Source of the DNA: Rubrivivax sp.
Lineage (GTDB): Bacteria > Pseudomonadota > Gammaproteobacteria > Burkholderiales > Burkholderiaceae_C
Reading direction: 5' to 3'
Assembly: GCA_027485165.1 (NCBI GenBank)
Contig: JAIXRN010000075.1
Span: 62,001-126,000, forward strand
DNA length: 64,000 nt
In this document: positions 33,469-43,368 of the stretch, piece by piece
How the letters are laid out: each line of letters begins with the position of its first letter
Position numbering within the stretch: position 1 is the first letter of the stretch
Position numbers and translations under genes: made by a program
The notes under the pieces: model-generated
What the model was told of the DNA's origin: nothing
Database searches by the model: none
The model's input: only the letters and a program-made list of their open reading frames with translations

Positions 33469-35100
33469 TCAGTCGTCGATGGCCACCGTGGGCAGGTAGC
33501 GCGGCAGCGGCCGCAGCCGGCTGGCCTGCTCGAAGGCGTAGCCCAGGCCCAGCAGGCGCAGGTCCTGCCAGACCAGGCCGCCGAAGGACAGCCCCACCGG
33601 CAGGCCGCCCACCTGCCCCATCGGCACCGTCAGGTGCGGGTAGCCAGCCACCGCGAACGGGCTGGTGAAGCCGCCGGGGGTGTAGTGGTCGCCCAGCAGC
33701 TGGTCGATGGGCCAGGCCAGATTGCCGGTGGGGGCGACCACGGCATCCAGCCTGTGTTCGGCAAACAGCGCGTCCAGCCCCTCGACGCGCGAAAAGCGCT
33801 GGTTGGTGGCCAGCGCGTTGCGGTAGGGCTGGCCAGCCATGCCGGCCGTGGCCTGGGCCTGTTCGAAAAGTTCCTGGCCGAAGTGCGGCATCACCCGGGC
33901 GGCGTGCTGGCGGTTCCAGGCGATCAGGCTGGCCAGGTCCTGCACCGGGGCGTCGGGCTGGAATTCGCGCAGGTACTTCGGCAGCAGGTCCTTCAGTTCG
34001 CACAGCAAGGCAGTGAATTCGGTCGCACCGTACTTGTCCTGATTCGGAATCGCCACCGGGTCCACCAGCACGGCGCCCTGGGCGCGCAGCACGGCCAAGG
34101 CGGCGTCGAACAGCGCCGCCACGCCCGGCTGCGCCGGCATCGACGCCCGCACCACGCCGATGCGCGCGCCCTTCAGTGCGTCGGTGCGCAGCGTGGCCGT
34201 AGCGTCCAGCGCCAGCTGGCGGGCCAGCGCGGCGGGGATGGCGGCGGTGGCCGGGTCGCGCGCGTCGGCCCCGGCCAGGGCTTGCAGCAGCAGCGCCGCG
34301 TCGCGCACATGGCGCACCATCGGGCCGGCGGTGTCCTGCGAAGCGGCGATGGGGATGATGCCGTCGCGACTGACCAGCCCCACCGTGGGCTTGAAGCCCA
34401 CGATGCCGCAGGCGTTCGCTGGGCTGGTGATGCTGCCGTCGGTTTCGGTGCCCACCGCCAGCGGGCACAGCCCGGCGGCCACCGCCGCGCCCGACCCCGA
34501 ACTGCTGCCGCTGGTGTTGCGGTCCAGCACATGCGGGTTGCGCGTCTGGCCGCCGCGGCTGCTCCAGCCGCTGGTGGACCGGCTGCTGCGGATGTTGGCC
34601 CATTCGCTGAGATTGGTCTTGCCCAGGATCACCGCGCCGGCTTCACGCAGGCGCTGGCTGATGAAGGCGCCGCGCTGGGCCCGCAGGCCCGCCAGCGCCA
34701 GCGAACCGGCCGTGGTGGCCATCGCGTCGCCGGTAGCGATGTTGTCCTTCAGCAGCACGGGCAGGCCGTGCAGCGGGCCGCGCACGCGGGCATTCGGCCC
34801 GCGGCGTTCGGCGTCCAGCGCCTTGGCCCGGGCCAGCGCGTCGGGGTTCAGTTCGATCACCGACTGCAGCCGCGGGCCGGCCTGGTCGATAGCGGCGATG
34901 CGCGCCAGGCATTCGCGCACCAGCGCCTGCGAGGTGAACCGGCCGGCAGTCAGCGCCGCCTGCAGGCCGGCGGCGTCCTGCGTGTCCAGCGCACGGCCCG
35001 CGGCGCTGCGCGAAGGCCGAGGGGCGGCCACCGCACCACCAGCGGCGGCCATTGGAAGCGCGGCCTGCACGAAGCGGCGGCGGCTCAAGGGGGACGGCAT
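33469..35100 (-). CDS. Amidase signature family protein, Tat-exported
   Basis: A 543-residue amidase that probably hydrolyses an amide or ester outside the cytoplasm. The N-terminus MPSPLSRRRFVQAALPMAA is a Tat signal. The Ser-cisSer-Lys triad is visible: K118 in LPVLLKDNIATG, cis-Ser in the NTSGSSSGSGAAVAAG loop and the nucleophile S223 in TETDGSITSPA. The rest follows the family (FKPTVGLVSRDGIIPI, DTAGPMVRHVRDAALLL, PTGNLAWPID, GGFTSPFAVAGYPHLTVP). Homologues of this length include GatA-like and mandelamide-type enzymes; the Tat export rules out GatA. The ATG at 35100 starts the Tat signal; a longer frame to 35403 overlaps the aldo/keto reductase gene. It begins 35 bp downstream of that gene, so it can be its operon partner. 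Confidence 0.9.
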   Translation of the reverse strand: MPSPLSRRRFVQAALPMAAAGGAVAAPRPSRSAAGRALDTQDAAGLQAALTAGRFTSQALVRECLARIAAIDQAGPRLQSVIELNPDALARAKALDAERRGPNARVRGPLHGLPVLLKDNIATGDAMATTAGSLALAGLRAQRGAFISQRLREAGAVILGKTNLSEWANIRSSRSTSGWSSRGGQTRNPHVLDRNTSGSSSGSGAAVAAGLCPLAVGTETDGSITSPANACGIVGFKPTVGLVSRDGIIPIAASQDTAGPMVRHVRDAALLLQALAGADARDPATAAIPAALARQLALDATATLRTDALKGARIGVVRASMPAQPGVAALFDAALAVLRAQGAVLVDPVAIPNQDKYGATEFTALLCELKDLLPKYLREFQPDAPVQDLASLIAWNRQHAARVMPHFGQELFEQAQATAGMAGQPYRNALATNQRFSRVEGLDALFAEHRLDAVVAPTGNLAWPIDQLLGDHYTPGGFTSPFAVAGYPHLTVPMGQVGGLPVGLSFGGLVWQDLRLLGLGYAFEQASRLRPLPRYLPTVAIDD

Positions 35101-35135
35101 GACGTGCTCCGGGTCGACCGATGGGGTGCTTGCGT

Positions 35136-36152
35136 TCAGAACTGTTCGGTGTCGACCTCGGCCTGGCTGGCCGCGCTGTAGCGGCCGCCCTGCACACGGC
35201 CTTCGCGCAGCAGGTCTTCGAGTTCGGCGACGAGGTCGATCGACAGGCTCACTGTCGCGGCCGCCAGGTTCTCGCGCAGATGCTCGACGCGCGTGGTGCC
35301 AGGGATGGGCACCACCTGCTCGCCCCGCGCCAGCAGCCAGGCCAGCGACAGCTGCGCCGGGCTGCAGCCCAGGCGCTGCGCCAGCGCCTGCACGCCGCGC
35401 CACAGCTGCAGATTGGCGGCATAGGCCGCGGGCTCGAAGCGCGGCATGCTGCGGCGGATGTCCTTGGCGTCAAACGCTGCCGGGTCGGGCGGGGTGGCCG
35501 TCAGGAAGCCCCGCGCCACCGGGCTGAAGGCCACCAGCGCGGCGCCGATGTCGCGGCAGGTCTGCAGCACACCGATCTCGACGTTGCGCGACCACGGGGA
35601 GTATTCGTTCTGCACCGCGGCGATCGGGTGTTCGCGATGCGCTTTGCGCAAGGTGGCGGCCGACACTTCAGACAGCCCCAGCGCCCGCAGCTTGCCTTCT
35701 TCCTTGAGCCGCGCCATTGCGCCCACCGATTCTTCGATCGGCACGCGCGGGTCCCAGCGGTGCAGGTAGTACAGATCGATGACATCGGCGCCCAGGCGCT
35801 TCAGGCTGGCCTCGCAATCGCGGCGAATGGACGCCGGCCGGCCGTCGATGACGCGCTGCAGCGCCCCGCCAGGGCCCACCGGCTGGCCCGTCATGCCACC
35901 CTTGCTGCACAGCACGATGCGGCCACGGTGCGGCTTCAACACCCGGCCCACCAGGCTTTCGTTGGCGCCGAAGCCGTACAGCGCCGCGGTGTCGAACAGC
36001 GTGACGCCTACGTCCAGCGCCGTCAGCAGCAGGCGTTCAGCGTCTTCCACGGGCGGCGGGCTGCCGTAGGCGTGGCTGAGGTTCATGCAGCCCAAACCGA
36101 TGGGGGCGACGCTGAAAGGGCCGATGCGACGTGCCTGGGCAGGTAGGTTCAT
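35136..36152 (-). CDS. Aldo/keto reductase
   Basis: A 338-residue NADPH-dependent oxidoreductase of the AKR fold (YghZ/Tas-like). It shows IGLGCMNLSHAYGSP, the catalytic Asp in TLFDTAALYGFGANE with Tyr, Lys in VLCSKGG and His-type LYYLHRWD, and the NADPH loop VPIPGTTRVEHLREN. The catalytic Tyr is in the ALYGFG segment. It belongs to a coupled set: its ATG overlaps the RES toxin stop by 4 bp (ATGA), and the amidase follows 35 bp later. Coupling of a nicotinamide-dependent enzyme to a NAD-destroying toxin is unusual. Substrate unknown. Confidence 0.92.
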   Translation of the reverse strand: MNLPAQARRIGPFSVAPIGLGCMNLSHAYGSPPPVEDAERLLLTALDVGVTLFDTAALYGFGANESLVGRVLKPHRGRIVLCSKGGMTGQPVGPGGALQRVIDGRPASIRRDCEASLKRLGADVIDLYYLHRWDPRVPIEESVGAMARLKEEGKLRALGLSEVSAATLRKAHREHPIAAVQNEYSPWSRNVEIGVLQTCRDIGAALVAFSPVARGFLTATPPDPAAFDAKDIRRSMPRFEPAAYAANLQLWRGVQALAQRLGCSPAQLSLAWLLARGEQVVPIPGTTRVEHLRENLAAATVSLSIDLVAELEDLLREGRVQGGRYSAASQAEVDTEQF

Positions 36153-37006
36153 GGTGCTGGCGGGTTGCTGGGGGCGGGGTCGAACGACCAGGTGAAGCCC
36201 TGGTCTTCGCGCACCAGCCAGACGCTGTGCGCGGTGGTCTTGCAGTGCCAAGTCTGCGGCCCCTGCGGGGCATGCAGGGCCAGGGCCTGCACTGTGAACA
36301 CGGCGCCGCAGTGGCCGCCAGGGTCGCGGACCGACGCGTAGCGCAGCCAGTGCAGGCCGGCGCTGCGGGCGGCGTCGCCCAGCGCGTGGGTGGCGGTGTA
36401 GTCGCGGTCCGGCGTCCACAGCGCGGCCAGGCTGGCCCAGGGCGGGGACGTCAGGTCGATGGCCGGGCCGTCGACGCGGGCCTGGAAGAAGCTGTGCTCG
36501 GTGTGCAGCTGGCCTTGGCGCAGGCCTTCGCTGTCGAGCAGGAAACGCCAGCGCCAGTAGGCCACCTCGGCAGCAGCCGCGCGCAGGGTTTCGGCGCCGT
36601 ACCAGACGCCGCCGTGGTGCGGCCGGCGGAAGCGGCTGGCGAACGGGCTGCGGTAGCGGAACGGCGTGGCCAGCAGGTAGTGTGGTTCGGGTGGCCCGGG
36701 TGGCCCGGGTGGCCCGGGTGGCCCGGATGGATCGGGTGGCCCGGCGGTTGCGGGCGCGGGCGCGGGCGCGGGCCCGCGCGGCCGGGCTGAACGAGGCGAC
36801 AGGGGCGACGGGCCCGCTCGGGGTAAGGCCGGTTTGCTGTCCTCCAGCAGACGTTCCAGCAGCGCCTGTTCGTCCAGCGTGTCCACCAGCCGCATGGTGG
36901 CGACGATGTGCTGTGCCTCGACGCCGCGCCACAGCAGGGCATGGCGGGTCTGGGCGGTTTCCGTCAGCCAGGCGGCCGGCCAGGGTGCGGCCGGCGGGGC
37001 CGTCAC
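36149..37006 (-). CDS. RES-domain toxin (NAD+ phosphorylase type) with collagen-like insertion
   Basis: A 285-residue RES-family toxin; characterised relatives degrade NAD+ by phosphorolysis. Core motifs are present: LLWRGVEAQHIVATMRL (R27), TPFRYRSP with Arg-Tyr, GGVWYGAETLRAAAAEVAYWR with the catalytic Glu, and LRYASVRDPGGHCGAVF with the conserved Ser. Unusually, residues about 61-108 between LLEDSKPALP and HYLLATPFRY are a Pro/Gly/Ala/Arg-rich insertion, including five Gly-Pro-Pro triplets encoded by a 9-bp tandem repeat. Close relatives read through this point with only a few residues. The start is GTG 37006, overlapping the antitoxin stop by 4 bp (GTGA), the usual coupling in such pairs. 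Intact catalytic motifs suggest the protein still folds. Confidence 0.85.
   Translation of the reverse strand: MTAPPAAPWPAAWLTETAQTRHALLWRGVEAQHIVATMRLVDTLDEQALLERLLEDSKPALPRAGPSPLSPRSARPRGPAPAPAPATAGPPDPSGPPGPPGPPGPPEPHYLLATPFRYRSPFASRFRRPHHGGVWYGAETLRAAAAEVAYWRWRFLLDSEGLRQGQLHTEHSFFQARVDGPAIDLTSPPWASLAALWTPDRDYTATHALGDAARSAGLHWLRYASVRDPGGHCGAVFTVQALALHAPQGPQTWHCKTTAHSVWLVREDQGFTWSFDPAPSNPPAP
36682..36744. repeat. 9-bp tandem repeat (GTGGCCCGG) inside the RES toxin gene
   Basis: Seven consecutive 9-bp units: five perfect GTGGCCCGG and two degenerate (GTGGTTCGG at the left, ATGGATCGG near the right). In frame on the minus strand they encode Gly-Pro-Pro or close variants. A GCGGGC hexamer run follows at about 36747-36775 and encodes Ala-Pro repeats. 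Confidence 0.92.
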
Positions 37007-37419
37007 GACGGGGCGCGCATGCCGTCCAGGTAGGCCAGCGTGGCCACCAGGCCTTGCGCCGTCTGCACCAGGTCGCGCGGCACGCCGCCCAGGGCGTGGT
37101 GGTGGCTACCCATCCAGGCCAGGCGCTGCGCTGCGCTGTTGCCCACCAGCGCGTCGAGCGAGCGGTAGACGCGCACCAGCAGCGCGGCCAGTTCGCCTTC
37201 CTTGCTGCGCGGGTTCAGCCCGCGCTGGCCGTGCAGCAGGCGCGACACCGTGGGCTCGCTGACCCCCACCACCCGGGCCAGCGCCGCACCCGACAAACCC
37301 AGCAGCTCCGCCGCCCGCGCGGTGGCCTTGCCCAGCACCATGGCCGGGTCTGGCCCCCTGGCGCCACCCGGTGCAGCAGCAGGGAACGGTATAGCCGAGG
37401 GTTGCAAAATGGCGTTCAT
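37003..37419 (-). CDS. Xre/MbcA/ParS antitoxin for the RES toxin
   Basis: A 138-residue antitoxin of the Xre-MbcA-ParS family. The helix-turn-helix is at about residues 35-65 (ARAAELLGLSGAALARVVGV, SEPTVSRLLHGQRGL), and the C-terminal toxin-neutralising domain is at about 70-135 (ALLVRVYRSLDALVGN, QRLAWMGSHHHALGGVPRDLV). In relatives the last residues insert into the toxin's NAD pocket. Two starts are possible, ATG 37419 (MNAILQPS) or ATG 37431, neither with a clear RBS. Antitoxin before toxin, with overlapping stop/start, is the standard gene order. It probably represses its own promoter between 37420 and 37483. Confidence 0.86.
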   Translation of the reverse strand: MNAILQPSAIPFPAAAPGGARGPDPAMVLGKATARAAELLGLSGAALARVVGVSEPTVSRLLHGQRGLNPRSKEGELAALLVRVYRSLDALVGNSAAQRLAWMGSHHHALGGVPRDLVQTAQGLVATLAYLDGMRAPS

Positions 37420-37483
37420 ATGAAAGATCATGCCACAGAAGTTCAATAAATAGGCGTTCCTTTGGCTCGCGCCCCAGGGCTTG

Positions 37484-38431
37484 TCAGCCCAGCTGCTGTT
37501 CCAGCCCGTGCAGCACCTGGTAGCAGGGCAGCACCTGGGCGACGCTGGCATTGGGCTCGCGGCCTTCGCGGATGGCGGCAAAGAACTCGCGGTCCTGCAG
37601 CTCGATGCCGTTCATCGACACGTCCACCTGGCTGACGTCGATCTTTTCGTCCTTGCCGGTGAACAGGTCGTCGTAGCGCGCGATGTAGGTGCCGGTATCG
37701 CCGATATAGCGGAAGAACGTGCCCAGCGGCCCATCGTTGTTGAAGCTCAAGCTCAGCGTGCAGATGGCGCCGTTGGCCGCCTGCAGCTGGATGCTCATGT
37801 CCATCGCGATGCCGAGCTGCGGGTGGATCGGCCCCTGGATGGCATTGGCCTTCACGACCGGGCTTTGCGCCTGGTAGGCGAACAGGTCCACCGTGTGCGC
37901 GGCGTGGTGCCACAGCAGGTGGTCGGTCCAGCTGCGCGGCTGGCCCAGCGCGTTCATGTTGCTGCGGCGGAAAAAGTAGGTCTGCACGTCCATCTGCTGG
38001 ATGTGGAACTCGCCCTTGACGATGCGCTGGCGCACCCACTGGTGGCTGGGGTTGAAGCGGCGCGTGTGGCCGCACATCGCCACCCGGCCGCTGGCCTTCG
38101 CCGCGTCCACCACCGCCTGCCCTTCGGCCAGCACGTCGCACAGCGGAATTTCCACCTGCACGTGCTTGCCCGCGGCCAGGCAGGCCAGGGTCTGCGAAGC
38201 GTGCATTTGCGTGGGCGTGACCAGGATCACCGCGTCCACCTCGCGGATGGCCAGGCTGTCTTCCAGGTTCGTGCTGACGTGCGGAATGCCGTATTTGTCG
38301 GCCACCTCCTGCGTCTTGGCCCGGTCGCGGCTGACGAGCGAGACGACCTGCACGTCCGGGATGAGCTTCATCGCGTCCAGGTGCTTGATGCCGAAGGCGC
38401 CGGCACCGGCCAGGGCTACTTTGATGGTCAT
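37484..38431 (-). CDS. ligC: 4-carboxy-2-hydroxymuconate-6-semialdehyde dehydrogenase
   Basis: Gfo/Idh/MocA-family NAD(P)-dependent dehydrogenase of 315 residues, the same length as LigC of Sphingobium and PmdC of Comamonas. It oxidises the cyclic hemiacetal of the protocatechuate 4,5-cleavage product to 2-pyrone-4,6-dicarboxylate. Seen: Rossmann motif VALAGAGAFGIKHLDA, ILVTPTQMHASQTLACLAAGKHVQVEIPL (start of the conserved EKP-like region as EIPL), and MCGHTRRFNPSHQWV. Being last in the lig operon next to ligB/ligA makes the assignment firm. It is separated from ligB by 43 bp carrying a short palindromic repeat. Stop is 64 bp from the antitoxin gene. Confidence 0.92.
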   Translation of the reverse strand: MTIKVALAGAGAFGIKHLDAMKLIPDVQVVSLVSRDRAKTQEVADKYGIPHVSTNLEDSLAIREVDAVILVTPTQMHASQTLACLAAGKHVQVEIPLCDVLAEGQAVVDAAKASGRVAMCGHTRRFNPSHQWVRQRIVKGEFHIQQMDVQTYFFRRSNMNALGQPRSWTDHLLWHHAAHTVDLFAYQAQSPVVKANAIQGPIHPQLGIAMDMSIQLQAANGAICTLSLSFNNDGPLGTFFRYIGDTGTYIARYDDLFTGKDEKIDVSQVDVSMNGIELQDREFFAAIREGREPNASVAQVLPCYQVLHGLEQQLG

Positions 38432-38432
38432 G

Positions 38433-38470
38433 CCTGCCCCCTCGGGGGGCAGCGAACGTCAGTGAGCTGG
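38433..38470 (-). repeat. Palindromic intergenic element, short inverted copy 3
   Basis: Between ligB and ligC. On the minus strand it reads CCCCCAGCTCACTGACG, then TTCGCTG and CCCCCCGAGGGGGC, matching the left half of the elements at 16805 and 20201. It lacks the CCGGCAAAGCCGG half. Confidence 0.65.
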
Positions 38471-38474
38471 GGGT

Positions 38475-39741
<1,267 letters not shown>

Positions 39742-39745
<4 letters not shown>

Positions 39746-40686
39746 GCTTCCTCTGGCCAGTACAGGCGCATCGGGTTGGTCACCAGCAGTTTGCGCTGCA
39801 GTTCTGCGGTGACGGCGATGTGGGGGATGAAGTCCACCAGCAATCCGTCGTCGGGCATGTGGTCCTTCAGGTTGGGGTGCGGCCAGTCGGTGCCCCAGAG
39901 CACGCGGTCGGGAAACTGTTCGACGATGCGGCGGGCGAAGGGCACGACGTCACGATAACTTGGCAAACCCGCCGCCTGCTCGCCCTGCAGCGCCTTCGGG
40001 CCGCTGACGCTCAGCCGTTCAGGGCAGCTGACCTTGCTCCAGACGTTTGGGTACTCGCGCATGAAACGCTCGAACAGCGCGAACTGCGGGCCGTCCACTG
40101 GCAGACTCACGTCCGGGCGGCCCATGTGGTCCACCACCACGGTGGTGGGCAGGGCGGTGAAGAAGTCCCACAGCTCGGGCAGGTCCACGGCCTCGAAGTA
40201 GATGACAACATGCCAGCCCAGCGGCGCGATGCGGCTGGCGATTTCCATCAGCTCGTCCCTGGGCGTGAAGTCCACCAGGCGCTTGACGAAATTGAAACGC
40301 ACGCCGCGTACGCCGGCGGCGTGCAGGGCCTGCAGTTCGGTATCCGTGATGCGGCGCCGCACCGTGGCCACGCCGCGCGCACGGCCGCCGCTGGCCAGAC
40401 AGGCATCCACCAGGGCGCGGTTGTCGGCGCCGTGGCAGGTGGCCTGCACGATGACGTTGCGCGCAAAGCCCAGGTGGTCGCGCAGTGCGAACAGCTGTGC
40501 CTTGCTGGCGTCGCAGGGCGTGTACTTGCGCTCGGGGGCGTAGGGGAACTCGGCCCCGGGGCCGAAGACATGGCAGTGCGCGTCCACGCTGCCGGGCGGC
40601 AGCGCAAAGCGCGGGCGGCTGGGGCCTTCGAACCAGTCCAGCCAGCCGACGGTCTTGGTGAAGTCACCCCTGGTGGGTTTGCTCAT
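39742..40686 (-). CDS. ligI: 2-pyrone-4,6-dicarboxylate hydrolase (lactonase)
   Basis: An amidohydrolase-fold lactonase of 314 residues that opens 2-pyrone-4,6-dicarboxylate to 4-oxalomesaconate. Family blocks: PPGSVDAHCHVFGP (HxH metal-like motif), RNVIVQATCHGADN, RGVRFNFVKRLVDFTPRDEL, TTVVVDHMGRPD and WGTDWPHPNLKDHMPDDG with the catalytic Asp. LigI enzymes work without a metal. It overlaps ligA downstream and begins 6 bp after the DUF1932 gene, so it is part of the same transcript. Confidence 0.95.
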
Positions 40687-40692
40687 CGGGTG

Positions 40693-41637
40693 TCAGTCCT
40701 TGGGTGAGGGATGCGCCTGGACCAGCAGCCGGTCTGCCCCCGGTTGCGCCAGCAGCCGGTCGGCCTCTGTGCGCCAGTCGGCGCTGCGGGCAAAGCCGGG
40801 GCTGCCGCGTTCGCCGAAGAGCCCGGCATCGGCCAGGTCGGCCACCCAGGCCTGGCGTTCGGCGGTGCCGGCAGCTGACCAGGGTTCCAGGCCCGCTTCG
40901 CGCACGGTCTGCGCGACTTCGCGCACTTCTTCGCTGCGGCGGCGGCCGTGTTCGATGACGCGCTGGAAGAAGTAGGCGGCCTGCTTTTCCCAGTCGATGC
41001 CGGGGAAGGTTTCCACCAGCGACGCGATCAACGCGTCTTCCACGCCGTAGTGACGCGCCGTGGTGAAGCTTTCGATGACCATGGCTTCCAGGCCCTTGAT
41101 CATCACGCTGCGGCTCATCTTCGTGGCGCTGGCCACGCCCAGCCTGTCGCTGGCCACGCGCGCAGCAAAGCCGATGGCGTTCAGCGGCCGCAGCAGCGCT
41201 TGCGCATGGGGCCCGCCCAGCAGCAGCGGCACGCGGCTGCGGTAGGGCGGCACGCTGGTCATCACCGCGCCTTCCACGTAGCGGCCACCCGCGGCGTCCA
41301 CCAGCGCCGCAGCGCGCTGTTTGGCGCCGGGCGATGCGCTGTTGAGGTCGAGAAAAAAAGCGGCTTCGGTCAGTCCCGGCGCACAGGTCTCAGCCACGGC
41401 CACGGTCTGGCTGGCGGTGACTGCCGACATCACCAGGCCGGCGCCGGCCACAGCATCGACCACGCCGGCCGCTAGGCGCACGCCCTGCTGCGCCGCATGG
41501 GCCTGCATTGAAGCGGTGGCGCGGATGTCGAAGGCCGAGACCGCCAGGCCCTGGGCGCGCAGGTCTTCGGCCAGGATGCGGCCGACTTCGCCATAGCCGA
41601 CGATGGCGACGACCGCGATGGCGTCGACGTGCTGCAT
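40693..41637 (-). CDS. DUF1932 NAD(P)-dependent dehydrogenase of unknown role
   Basis: A 314-residue 6-phosphogluconate dehydrogenase-like protein: Rossmann motif VAIVGYGEVGRILAEDL, a beta-hydroxyacid dehydrogenase-type core (FLDLNSASPGAKQRAA with the DLNSASP signature of the family) and the C-terminal DUF1932 all-helical domain with KMSRSVMIKGLEAMVIE, where Lys is the candidate catalytic residue. Such genes are common in protocatechuate meta-cleavage clusters of Burkholderiales, but I know of no proven reaction. It is flanked by ligI and the Bug gene with gaps of 6 and 10 bp, so it is co-expressed. Candidate roles are reduction of a 2-oxoacid intermediate or metabolite repair. Confidence 0.88.
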   Translation of the reverse strand: MQHVDAIAVVAIVGYGEVGRILAEDLRAQGLAVSAFDIRATASMQAHAAQQGVRLAAGVVDAVAGAGLVMSAVTASQTVAVAETCAPGLTEAAFFLDLNSASPGAKQRAAALVDAAGGRYVEGAVMTSVPPYRSRVPLLLGGPHAQALLRPLNAIGFAARVASDRLGVASATKMSRSVMIKGLEAMVIESFTTARHYGVEDALIASLVETFPGIDWEKQAAYFFQRVIEHGRRRSEEVREVAQTVREAGLEPWSAAGTAERQAWVADLADAGLFGERGSPGFARSADWRTEADRLLAQPGADRLLVQAHPSPKD

Positions 41638-41647
41638 GCCCTGCTGC

Positions 41648-42625
41648 TCAGTCCAGGCTGGCCTTGGCGCGGCGCACCACGTCGCCCAGCTTCACGGTTT
41701 CTGCCGCGATGAAGGCCGCGAACTGATCGCGCGTGGTCGGGAAGGGCTCGTAGCCGATGGTGGCGTAGCGTTCCTTCACATCGGGCTCGGCCAACGCGGC
41801 TTCGATGTCGCGCTGGATCTTGTCCGTCACCGCCTTGGGCAAGCCGCGGGGTGCGGCAATCGCCGTCCAGCCCAGCATTTCGTAGCCGGCCGGGCCACCG
41901 CTTTCGCTGACGGTGGGGATGTCGGGGAAGGCCGCCAGGCGCTTGGGCGCCGTGACACCGATGAAGCGCACCCGGCCGGCGCGCTGCATCGGGCCAGCGC
42001 TGGCCAGGGTACCCAGCGACCAGTTCAGTTCACCCGTGGCCACGCCGGTGTAGAGCATCGACACTTCCTTGTAGATGACGTGCTGCATCTGCGTGCCCGT
42101 CATGCTTTCCAGCAGGGCCGACCCCAGGTGCACCGGGTTACCCACGCTCCACGAACCGTAGTTCAGCACCGTGGGTCGGGCCTTGGCGTCGGCAATGATG
42201 TCGCCTACGTTCTTGTACGGGCTGGCCGTGGGGACGGCGACGAAGAAGTAGGCGCGGAACAGCGGCAGCAGCAGTTCGAAGTCCTTCACCGGGTCGTAGG
42301 GCAGCTTCTTGAACAGGCTGGGGTAGGCGGCCAGGTGCACGTTGTCCAGCTGGATCAGGTCGTGCCCGTCGGTGTCGCCGCGCTTGAAGGCGTCGATGGC
42401 AATGAAGCCGTTGCCCCCGGGCTTGTTTTCCACGATGACGGTCTTGCCCCACTTTTTCTGCAGCTTGTCGGCCACCAGCCGCAGCACGGTCTCGGGCCCG
42501 GCCCCGGGCGGGAAGGGCGTGATGATGCGCACGGTCTTGGTCGGCCATTCCTGGGCCTGGGCCTGAGCGCTGGTCGCGGCCAGCAGGGCCAGCGCCAGGG
42601 CGCTGAGGGTGCGGCGGGTGAACAT
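41648..42625 (-). CDS. Bug family substrate-binding protein in the lig operon
   Basis: A 325-residue periplasmic Bug protein. Signal peptide MFTRRTLSALALALLAATSAQAQAQ, then EWPTKTVRIITPFPPGAGPE and VIVENKPGGNGF. Lobe 2 contains GELNWSLGTLASAGPM and the C-terminal ERYATIGYEPFPTTRDQF. No TctA/TctB genes are present. Position inside the lig operon suggests it binds protocatechuate or a related dicarboxylate for uptake or sensing; that is inference. CTCC/GGAGACTGC precedes the ATG. It sits between ligK and the DUF1932 gene. Confidence 0.9.
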   Translation of the reverse strand: MFTRRTLSALALALLAATSAQAQAQEWPTKTVRIITPFPPGAGPETVLRLVADKLQKKWGKTVIVENKPGGNGFIAIDAFKRGDTDGHDLIQLDNVHLAAYPSLFKKLPYDPVKDFELLLPLFRAYFFVAVPTASPYKNVGDIIADAKARPTVLNYGSWSVGNPVHLGSALLESMTGTQMQHVIYKEVSMLYTGVATGELNWSLGTLASAGPMQRAGRVRFIGVTAPKRLAAFPDIPTVSESGGPAGYEMLGWTAIAAPRGLPKAVTDKIQRDIEAALAEPDVKERYATIGYEPFPTTRDQFAAFIAAETVKLGDVVRRAKASLD

Positions 42626-42680
42626 CGTTGCAGTCTCCTGAACTTATGGGGGTAGAGAACGAGAACGGGGTGAAGCGCGT

Positions 42681-43364
42681 TCAGTCGATGTAGCGCAGCC
42701 CGGCCTGGGCCAGGGGTTCGCGCATGGCGTACATGTCCAGGCCCAGCACACCGGCGGCCAGCTTGGCGCGCTTGTCGGCTTCCAGGGCCTCGCGCTTGGC
42801 AGCGGCTTGCAGCGTCTTGCCAGCGGTGGCGGCGGGCACCACGACGACGCCGTCGTCGTCGGCCACCACGACGTCGCCCGGCGTCACATAGGCACCGGCG
42901 CAGACCACGGGGACGTTGACCGAGCCCAGCGTGGCCTTGATCGTGCCCTTGCTGCTAATGGCGCGGCTCCACACCGGGAAACCCATGGCCTGCAGGTCAC
43001 GCACGTCGCGGCAGCCGCCGTCGATGACCAGGCCGCGCGCGCCTCTCGCCTGGAAGGACGTGGCCAGCAGGTCGCCGAAGTAGCCGTCGGTGCACTCGGC
43101 GGTGATGGCCGCCACCACGATGTCGCCCGGTTGGATCTGCTCGGCCACCACATGCATCATCCAGTTGTCACCCGGGTGCAGCAGCACCGTGACGGCCGTG
43201 CCCGAAATACGCGCGCCGGGGTAGATGGGCCGCATGTAGGGCCGCATCAGGCCCACGCGGCCCTGTGCTTCGTGCACGGTGGCGCTGCCGAAGGCGCCCA
43301 GGCCGTCGGCGGCCGTGCGCTCGGCGCGCTGGATGTTGCGGTAAACCACGCCCAGTTCGAACAT
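42681..43364 (-). CDS. ligK: 4-carboxy-4-hydroxy-2-oxoadipate aldolase
   Basis: A 227-residue class II (metal-dependent) pyruvate aldolase of the HMG/CHA family, which cleaves 4-carboxy-4-hydroxy-2-oxoadipate to pyruvate and oxaloacetate. Diagnostic blocks: [45 protein letters not shown] and the metal/substrate loop [14 protein letters not shown] (GxRDxxxL). Family members also decarboxylate oxaloacetate. It lies 4 bp from ligJ, matching the ligJ-ligK or pmdE-pmdF order. Confidence 0.95.
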   Translation of the reverse strand: MFELGVVYRNIQRAERTAADGLGAFGSATVHEAQGRVGLMRPYMRPIYPGARISGTAVTVLLHPGDNWMMHVVAEQIQPGDIVVAAITAECTDGYFGDLLATSFQARGARGLVIDGGCRDVRDLQAMGFPVWSRAISSKGTIKATLGSVNVPVVCAGAYVTPGDVVVADDDGVVVVPAATAGKTLQAAAKREALEADKRAKLAAGVLGLDMYAMREPLAQAGLRYID

Positions 43365-43368
43365 CTCA

